In this document: positions 59,107-64,000 of the stretch, one piece after another | Position numbering within the stretch: position 1 is the stretch's first letter | Layout: each line of letters starts with the position of its first letter | NCBI GenBank assembly: GCA_016704465.1 | Contig: JADJAD010000007.1 | Coordinates: 1 to 64,000 of the forward strand | DNA: 64,000 nt | DNA from: Gemmatimonadota bacterium | GTDB taxonomy: Bacteria; Gemmatimonadota; Gemmatimonadetes; Gemmatimonadales; Gemmatimonadaceae | Reading direction: 5' to 3' | Translations under genes and position numbers: made by a program | Notes under the pieces: generated by a model | Told to the model about the DNA's origin: nothing | The model's database searches: none | Seen by the model: only the letters and a program-made list of their open reading frames with translations

Positions 59107-59334
59107 TCAGACCATTGGACGCGCCTGGTCGTCGTCGTCGTACTGCGCACGGAAGCGCTTCAGCTCATCCTCGACTTCGTCACGCTTGCGGCCGTAGCGG
59201 CTCTGGATGAGGCCCGACAGCTCGTCCCACTTTCCCTCGACCTGGTCGAGTTCGTCGTCGGTGAGCTTGCCCCAGGCCTGCTTCATCTTGCCCCGCAGCT
59301 GCTTCCACTTGCCCTGAATCTGGTCGGAGTTCAT
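59107..59334 (-). CDS. CsbD-family stress protein
   Basis: 75 residues from ATG at 59334. MNSDQIQGKWKQLRGKMKQA then WGKLTDDELDQVEGKWDELS then GLIQSRYG is the complete CsbD repeat. It is a general stress protein in many bacteria; molecular role is unknown. AGGAACC precedes the start. Confidence 0.95.
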   Translation of the reverse strand: MNSDQIQGKWKQLRGKMKQAWGKLTDDELDQVEGKWDELSGLIQSRYGRKRDEVEDELKRFRAQYDDDDQARPMV

Positions 59335-59646
59335 CCGTTGGTTCCTCGTGTGTGAAGGACGTCTTGCGCCGCCTCGAGTACGCGGTCCGTGTGAGGACCA
59401 CGCCCGGTGCCCGAGCGGATCGTGCGTGCGGAGTTCCGCCGTTGCAGCGGAGCCTGTGACGCGCGCAGCGCACAGCTGATCATAGGAGGCGACGCCTCGG
59501 CGCGCGCGTCCCCATGGGTGGTGACTTCGGGTACTCCCCTCAGGTGATCGTGGCCGCGACCACACGAGCGAGGTGCGACGTCGACCGTCGGGCTATGCGG
59601 GCGTGCACCCGTGGCGACGCAGCCGCATGACGCGGCGCCGGAAGAC
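59335..59646. other. Intergenic region, no gene seen
   Basis: About 310 bases upstream of csbD and downstream of the hybrid kinase. No frame, repeat or hairpin I can support. Confidence 0.35.
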
Positions 59647-61233
59647 TCAGCTGTTTGCGAGACCTTCGAGCGGAGCCGGCGGTGGCTGGAGCGAGTCAAG
59701 GAGTTCGCGAAGTCGCTCCAGGTCGATCGGCTTCACGACGTGCAGGTCGAAGCCGGCGTCCATGGCGCGCTGTCGATCCTCGTCGCGTCCCCACCCGGTC
59801 ATTGCCACCAGGGTCATGCGGTCCCGCCACGGCTCGGCCGCTGCCTTCTGGCACACTTCGTAGCCGCTCATGCCCGGCATTCCCACATCCATGATGACGA
59901 GGTCGGGCGTCGACACGGCCATCGCGGCCAGCGCCTGCTCTCCGTCGTGCGCCGTCTCCACGGCATGACCGAGCAACACGAGGATTGCTCCAAGCGTGTC
60001 GACGATGTCGGGGTTGTCATCCACGACGAGAATTCGGTACTTCCGCATCGGCTCAGGAGGCTCTGAGTATGTGTCCTGCTCCGGCAACGACGGCTCGGCC
60101 ACGGTCAGGCCCGGCAACCGCACAGTGAAGGTACTACCGCGCCCCTCGCCCTCGCTCGTGGCCTCGACCACGCCTCCGTGCAGGGCGACGATCTGTCGCA
60201 CCAGCGCAAGACCAATTCCCAGCCCCGTGGTCGACCCATTCTCCGTTCCACGCTCGAACATCTCGAAGATGCGCGACGTATCGTCCGGTGCCATCCCCTG
60301 GCCGCTGTCTCGCACGACGATCTGCAAGCGGCCTTCTTCTGCCGATACCAGCGTCTTGATCGCGCCGCCCTCGGGCGTGTAGGTCGAGGCATTGCTGAGC
60401 AGGTTCGTCACGACCTGGACGAGCCGGAGCGGGTCTCCGTCGATCAGGAGCGGCGTGGGTGGCATGTCGATGGAGAGGTGCTGGCGCTTGTCGGCGATCG
60501 CCGACCCGCAGTGCTCGACCGCCGCCTCGATGATGCCAGCGACATCCGTCACCGTGCGACGCAGGGCAAAGGTCCCGCGCTCGAGGCGCGCCGCGTCGAG
60601 CAGGTCATCGATGAGGTGCACCATCTGGCGCGCGTGGCGGTCGATCAGTTTCGCGGCGCGCGCAACGACCGCGTCACCTGCCTCACGCGTGTGCAGCATC
60701 GCGGCCGCGTTGACGATCGGGGTCAGCGGATTGCGCAGCTCGTGGGCAAGGATCGCGAGGAACTGATCCTTCCGACGCTGCATCTCTGCACGCTCGTGCT
60801 CCTGCATGCGTCGTTGGCGCACCTCGAGCTGCAGTTCGCGCGTGCGTTCCTCGACGCGCTCGCGCGAGCGATGCAATGCCTCGCTGAACGCGCTGGTCAT
60901 GAAGCCGACGACGACGAAGACCGCGGTGCGCACGGCATCGATGGAGGTCAGTCGCGTCCACTCGTTCGGCACACCGAGGTGGTAGTAGGCGACGGTCGCG
61001 GCAGCGAAGAGCGTGACGACAATGCCAGGCACCCAGCCGCCGACCCACGAGGTGATCATGACCGCCAGCACATACATGAGAAACGACATCTCGACGCCCA
61101 GCATGTCGGGCAGGGCACGCCGCAGCAGGGTGAGCGCGGCGAGGACGGCCACACCATAGAGCACGGCGAGGTACGGATGACGTCCCCGAGGCTGCAACAG
61201 GTTGGGCAGCTCCTCAGGCGTCGGAATCTTCAT
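59647..61233 (-). CDS. Hybrid sensor histidine kinase with membrane domain and C-terminal receiver
   Basis: 528 residues. A DUF4118-like four-helix membrane part (about 20-105: YLAVLYGVAVLAALTLLRRA, EMSFLMYVLAVMITSWVGGW, VRTAVFVVVGFMTSAFSEAL) precedes a coiled linker, HisKA (KDQFLAILAHELRNPLTPIV), HATPase (NLLSNASTYTPEGG, VRDSGQGMA, TTGLGIGLALVRQIV) and a receiver (YRILVVDDNPDIVDTLGAIL, LVIMDVGMPGMSGYEVCQ, Asp phospho-site). Its ATG overlaps the stop of the PAS gene upstream. Confidence 0.92.
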   Translation of the reverse strand: MKIPTPEELPNLLQPRGRHPYLAVLYGVAVLAALTLLRRALPDMLGVEMSFLMYVLAVMITSWVGGWVPGIVVTLFAAATVAYYHLGVPNEWTRLTSIDAVRTAVFVVVGFMTSAFSEALHRSRERVEERTRELQLEVRQRRMQEHERAEMQRRKDQFLAILAHELRNPLTPIVNAAAMLHTREAGDAVVARAAKLIDRHARQMVHLIDDLLDAARLERGTFALRRTVTDVAGIIEAAVEHCGSAIADKRQHLSIDMPPTPLLIDGDPLRLVQVVTNLLSNASTYTPEGGAIKTLVSAEEGRLQIVVRDSGQGMAPDDTSRIFEMFERGTENGSTTGLGIGLALVRQIVALHGGVVEATSEGEGRGSTFTVRLPGLTVAEPSLPEQDTYSEPPEPMRKYRILVVDDNPDIVDTLGAILVLLGHAVETAHDGEQALAAMAVSTPDLVIMDVGMPGMSGYEVCQKAAAEPWRDRMTLVAMTGWGRDEDRQRAMDAGFDLHVVKPIDLERLRELLDSLQPPPAPLEGLANS

Positions 61234-61958
61234 TCCAGCTCCGGCTTCGCTTCGGTCGGGAGGGCGTCGGGGCGCGCCAGCATCTCAGTCGGCATCTCAG
61301 ACGGCATCTCGGACGGCAGGCCTTCGGACATCATGCGCCACTCGTCAATGTACTGTTGCGTACGGCGCGCAAGGACTTCGATCTGCCGCTCCAGGACTTG
61401 CAGGAGTTGCGGCCGACCGGCCGGCGAGTGGTCGGACAGCTGCAGAGCGTAGACTGAGTGTCGCATCGTCTGCAGGGGATTGCGCAGGTCATGCGCGTAC
61501 GCGGAAAGGCAGGCATCCCGCCGCTGCAGTGCCGCTGCCAGTTCGGCCTGTCGTGATCGCTGCTCGTGTGTGTCGACGATCCACACGATCCAGCGCTCGG
61601 CCCCCTCGTGCGGCGACGGCATCAGCTCGCCGTGCACTGCACACTGGCGCAACGTCTCGTCGAACCGACGCACCCGGAGGTGGAGCCGAAACGCGCCACT
61701 CGTGGTGTCGGCCTCGCGACGCGCCCGCTGCAATGCCGCGTCGTCCGCCGGGGCGAGTACTGCGGCCCAGCCGCTGGCACGAAAGCGCTCCAGCGATACG
61801 CCGGTAAACGCGATCCATGCCCGATTGGCGAAAACCGGAGCGCCATCCAACGAGGTCACGCAGCACATGCAGCAGCCATCGGTTGGATCCGACTGGCGTC
61901 CAGCTCGCTGCTCCGACTGGTCCGCTACTCCCATGCGCACATGGCGCAGCGCATCCAA
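61230..61958 (-). CDS. PAS-domain sensor with partial histidine kinase (no ATPase domain)
   Basis: 242 residues if TTG 61958 is used, or 234 from ATG 61934. A PAS domain (CMCCVTSLDGAPVFANRAWI then AFTGVSLERFRASGWAAVL) is followed by a HisKA-like helix with the phospho-His context LSAYAHDLRNPLQTMRHSVY. It stops soon after, without a HATPase domain. It probably acts with the adjacent hybrid kinase, with which it overlaps by four bases. A SEMPSEMPTEM tail is low complexity. Confidence 0.75.
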   Translation of the reverse strand: MDALRHVRMGVADQSEQRAGRQSDPTDGCCMCCVTSLDGAPVFANRAWIAFTGVSLERFRASGWAAVLAPADDAALQRARREADTTSGAFRLHLRVRRFDETLRQCAVHGELMPSPHEGAERWIVWIVDTHEQRSRQAELAAALQRRDACLSAYAHDLRNPLQTMRHSVYALQLSDHSPAGRPQLLQVLERQIEVLARRTQQYIDEWRMMSEGLPSEMPSEMPTEMLARPDALPTEAKPELE

Positions 61959-61965
61959 CCACGCA

Positions 61966-64000
61966 TCACGATGACCGCGTGGCGAGCAGGTCGCGCAACT
62001 GCTCGAGCAGGGCGGGTAGGTCGACTGGCTTTACCAGGTGCGCGTCGAACCCTGCGGCGCGCGTACGGTCTCGGTCACCCTCCTGCCCCCATCCGGTCAG
62101 CGCCACGAGCACTGCCTGGGGACCGCCGGGAAGCGCACGAATGGTGCGACAGACATCGAATCCGCTGATATGGGGCATGCCCAGGTCGAGCAGGACGACG
62201 TCGGCCGGTTGCTGCTCGAAGGCGCGAACCGCTGCAGCGCCGTCGAACGCGCACACCGCCGCGCCGCCGTAGACCGACAACAGCTCGGCCAGCGTCTCGG
62301 CGTGATCGCGCATGTCGTCGACCACGAGAATGCGTCGACCGGTCAGGTGAGGCGCGGGAACGACAACCGCACCGCCCGGGTGCACCGGGGATGCCCGCAC
62401 GCCGAGCGGGAGTTCGATCACGGCGGTTGTTCCGCTCCCGATCCCGGCGCTTTCGACATACGCACGACCGCCATGGAGTTCGACAATGCGTCGTACCAGC
62501 GTCAGCCCGATCCCGAGGCCGCCGCGAGAGTCCTCCTGGCGCTCGTGACCCTGGGCAAAGATGTCGAAGATGCTGGCGAGGCGGTGCGGGGCGATCCCGA
62601 TGCCGTTGTCGGAGACGCGAATGTGCAGCTGGCCGCTGTTCTGCTGCGCCACGATCGCGATGATACCGCCGGGATTTGTGAACTTGACCGCGTTGCTCAG
62701 CAGGTTGGTCAGCACCTGCACCATGCGCACGTGGTCGACGTCCAGCGGAATCGGTTGCTCCGGGATCTCCACGCTCAAGTTGTGCCGCGACGTATCGACG
62801 AGCGGGCGGACCGTCTCGACCGCTTGTCGCACGAGGGTGGAAAGCTCCACAGTCGTGCGACGGAGGGCGAGCTTGTTGCGGTCGATGCGTGAGATGTCCA
62901 TCAGGTCGTCGATGAGGCGCACCATCTGGTCCATCTGGCGGGTGAGGATACCGACCACGTGGGCCACACGCGGCGAGTCGGGCTCCAGCGCCGCCAGGAG
63001 GTGCAACGCATGCCGCATGGGGGCGAGCGGATTGCGCAGTTCGTGCGCGAGTGTCGCGAGGAACTCGTCCTTGCGCCGTGCCGCCTCGCGCAGCTCCGAT
63101 TCCATCGCGATCCGGTGACTGATGTCTCGCGCCGTCTTCGACGCCCCGATCACGCGCCCCGATGCATCGCGCACTGGTGACACCGACAAGGACACCGGCA
63201 CGAGTGTTCCATCCTGGCGCACGCGTTGTGTCTCGAACGCGGGGACGAGTTCCCCACGTCCGACCTGCGCCAGGATGCGCACCTCATCCTTCCACCGGTC
63301 GGGTGGGATTATCAGTGTGATATTGCGTCCCACCGCCTCGTCTGCCGCGTAGCCGAACAGGCGCGCCGCCCCGGCATTCCAGCTCGTCACGATCCCATCC
63401 AGGCTCTTGGTGATGATCGCGTCGTCGGACGATTCCACGACCGATGCCAGCAGCGCCTGCGTGCGTTCTGCAGCCACGCGATCGCTCACGTCGAGCGTGA
63501 AGCACCACGTGTTGACCGCGGCGTCAGCGCCCGTGCTGACGGTACAGTTGATCATCACGTCCTTGAGCGAGCCGTCCTTGCACCGCATGCGCGTGGCGAT
63601 GCCTCGCAGCCCGCGTCGGTTGTCGAACGTCGCGAGGACGTCGGCGGCGACCTGAGGATCCTCATGGAACTCGCGCACGTGATGTCCTTCGTACTCGTCT
63701 CGCTCGTAGCCGAGCATGCGGAGCTCTTCATCGTTCGCGCGCCGGATGATGCCGTCGGGACCGACCCACCTGAGTCCCACATTCGCGTTCTCGAACAGGT
63801 CGGTGAGCGCGGACTCGTGCGCCCGCGCGACGGCAGCCGCCGTGCGACGCTCCGACACGTCCCGGAAGACTATCACGCACCCGATCACCGACCCGTCGGC
63901 ATTGCGGATCGGCGCTGCGCTGTCCTCGATCGGAATCCGCCGCCCGTCGGCATGCACGAGCAAGGCAGGGCTCGCGAGCTGCAAGACCCGCCCTTCGACC
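61966..64000 (-). CDS. PAS/PAC hybrid sensor histidine kinase, 5' end outside window
   Basis: At least 672 residues; the frame is open to the right edge, so the start is missing. Three PAS units (HADGRRIPIEDSAAPIRNAD; VGLRWVGPDGIIRRANDEEL; DAIITKSLDGIVTSWNAGAA), HisKA (KDEFLATLAHELRNPLAPMR), HATPase (LLSNAVKFTNPGG, VSDNGIGIAP, GGLGIGLTLVRRIV) and a receiver (RRILVVDDMRDHAETLAELL, VLLDLGMPHISGFDVCR, LVKPVDLPAL). It is soluble as far as seen and related in layout to the neighbouring kinase. Confidence 0.92.
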   Translation of the reverse strand, partial: VEGRVLQLASPALLVHADGRRIPIEDSAAPIRNADGSVIGCVIVFRDVSERRTAAAVARAHESALTDLFENANVGLRWVGPDGIIRRANDEELRMLGYERDEYEGHHVREFHEDPQVAADVLATFDNRRGLRGIATRMRCKDGSLKDVMINCTVSTGADAAVNTWCFTLDVSDRVAAERTQALLASVVESSDDAIITKSLDGIVTSWNAGAARLFGYAADEAVGRNITLIIPPDRWKDEVRILAQVGRGELVPAFETQRVRQDGTLVPVSLSVSPVRDASGRVIGASKTARDISHRIAMESELREAARRKDEFLATLAHELRNPLAPMRHALHLLAALEPDSPRVAHVVGILTRQMDQMVRLIDDLMDISRIDRNKLALRRTTVELSTLVRQAVETVRPLVDTSRHNLSVEIPEQPIPLDVDHVRMVQVLTNLLSNAVKFTNPGGIIAIVAQQNSGQLHIRVSDNGIGIAPHRLASIFDIFAQGHERQEDSRGGLGIGLTLVRRIVELHGGRAYVESAGIGSGTTAVIELPLGVRASPVHPGGAVVVPAPHLTGRRILVVDDMRDHAETLAELLSVYGGAAVCAFDGAAAVRAFEQQPADVVLLDLGMPHISGFDVCRTIRALPGGPQAVLVALTGWGQEGDRDRTRAAGFDAHLVKPVDLPALLEQLRDLLATRSS

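Noticed and set aside
60178..61452. Long plus-strand open frame opposite the hybrid kinase
   Set aside because: It is an antisense artefact of high GC content; the minus-strand kinase motifs are unambiguous.

Overview
The window is high-GC DNA (roughly two thirds G+C by eye) whose protein families suggest a Gemmatimonadota-like soil or environmental bacterium. That placement is inference: there is no rRNA or other marker gene here. Many otherwise well-conserved genes are split by single-base frameshifts, and one 500-base block is almost pure G/C. Part of the sequence is therefore probably error-prone (draft long-read or metagenome assembly), and 'pseudogene' below often means 'needs a frameshift to read through'.

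Left part (1 to about 21.1 kb, with relics to about 26 kb): a large integron gene-cassette array. About 21 sites of 70-113 bp have the attC layout: R'' (RYYYAAC-like), conserved arms, a central hairpin and R' (GTTRRRY). They separate short, mostly plus-strand genes that usually lack their own promoter. The first bases of a cassette repeatedly pair exactly with the R'' of the attC at its own end, which is the signature of cassette circularisation. No integrase gene lies in the window. The orientation puts it, if present, to the left. The array decays to the right: attC sites become degenerate and are interrupted by IS3 and IS1182 relics. Cassette cargo includes nuclease or defence-type proteins (GIY-YIG-like, BglII-like, PUA-HNH, two HEPN-like), four toxin-antitoxin modules (HigBA, BrnTA, a ParDE type, HicAB), an Imm5-type immunity protein, a thermonuclease, a methyltransferase, a RibD/DHFR-like reductase, lipoproteins and membrane proteins, a VOC protein and an internally deleted subclass B3 metallo-beta-lactamase.

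Middle part (21.5-41.5 kb): ordinary chromosome. It carries a SARP-like regulator with TPRs, lipoproteins, DUF1801 and GNAT genes between attC remnants, an ArsR/AHSA1 pair, a c-type cytochrome lipoprotein, RsgA, an FMN reductase, an alpha/beta hydrolase, a sigZ-like sigma factor with an FAD-linked oxidase, a DUF1697 protein and others. The G/C low-complexity block is at 28.15-28.65 kb.

41.8-51.1 kb: a tightly overlapping operon for beta-mannoside use. It holds two GH130 phosphorylases, a GH5-like hydrolase, a large lipoprotein, and a carbohydrate ABC transporter (binding protein, two permeases, ATPase), followed by an SDR oxidoreductase. The expected route is binding and import of oligosaccharide, then phosphorolysis in the cytoplasm.

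51.2-64 kb: a DUF2254 membrane protein, a SIR2-domain gene paired with a TPR gene (a possible defence unit), a minus-strand cluster of small envelope proteins with an OmpA-like lipoprotein, glycogen phosphorylase, a CsbD-like protein, and three PAS/histidine-kinase genes, the last running off the right edge.
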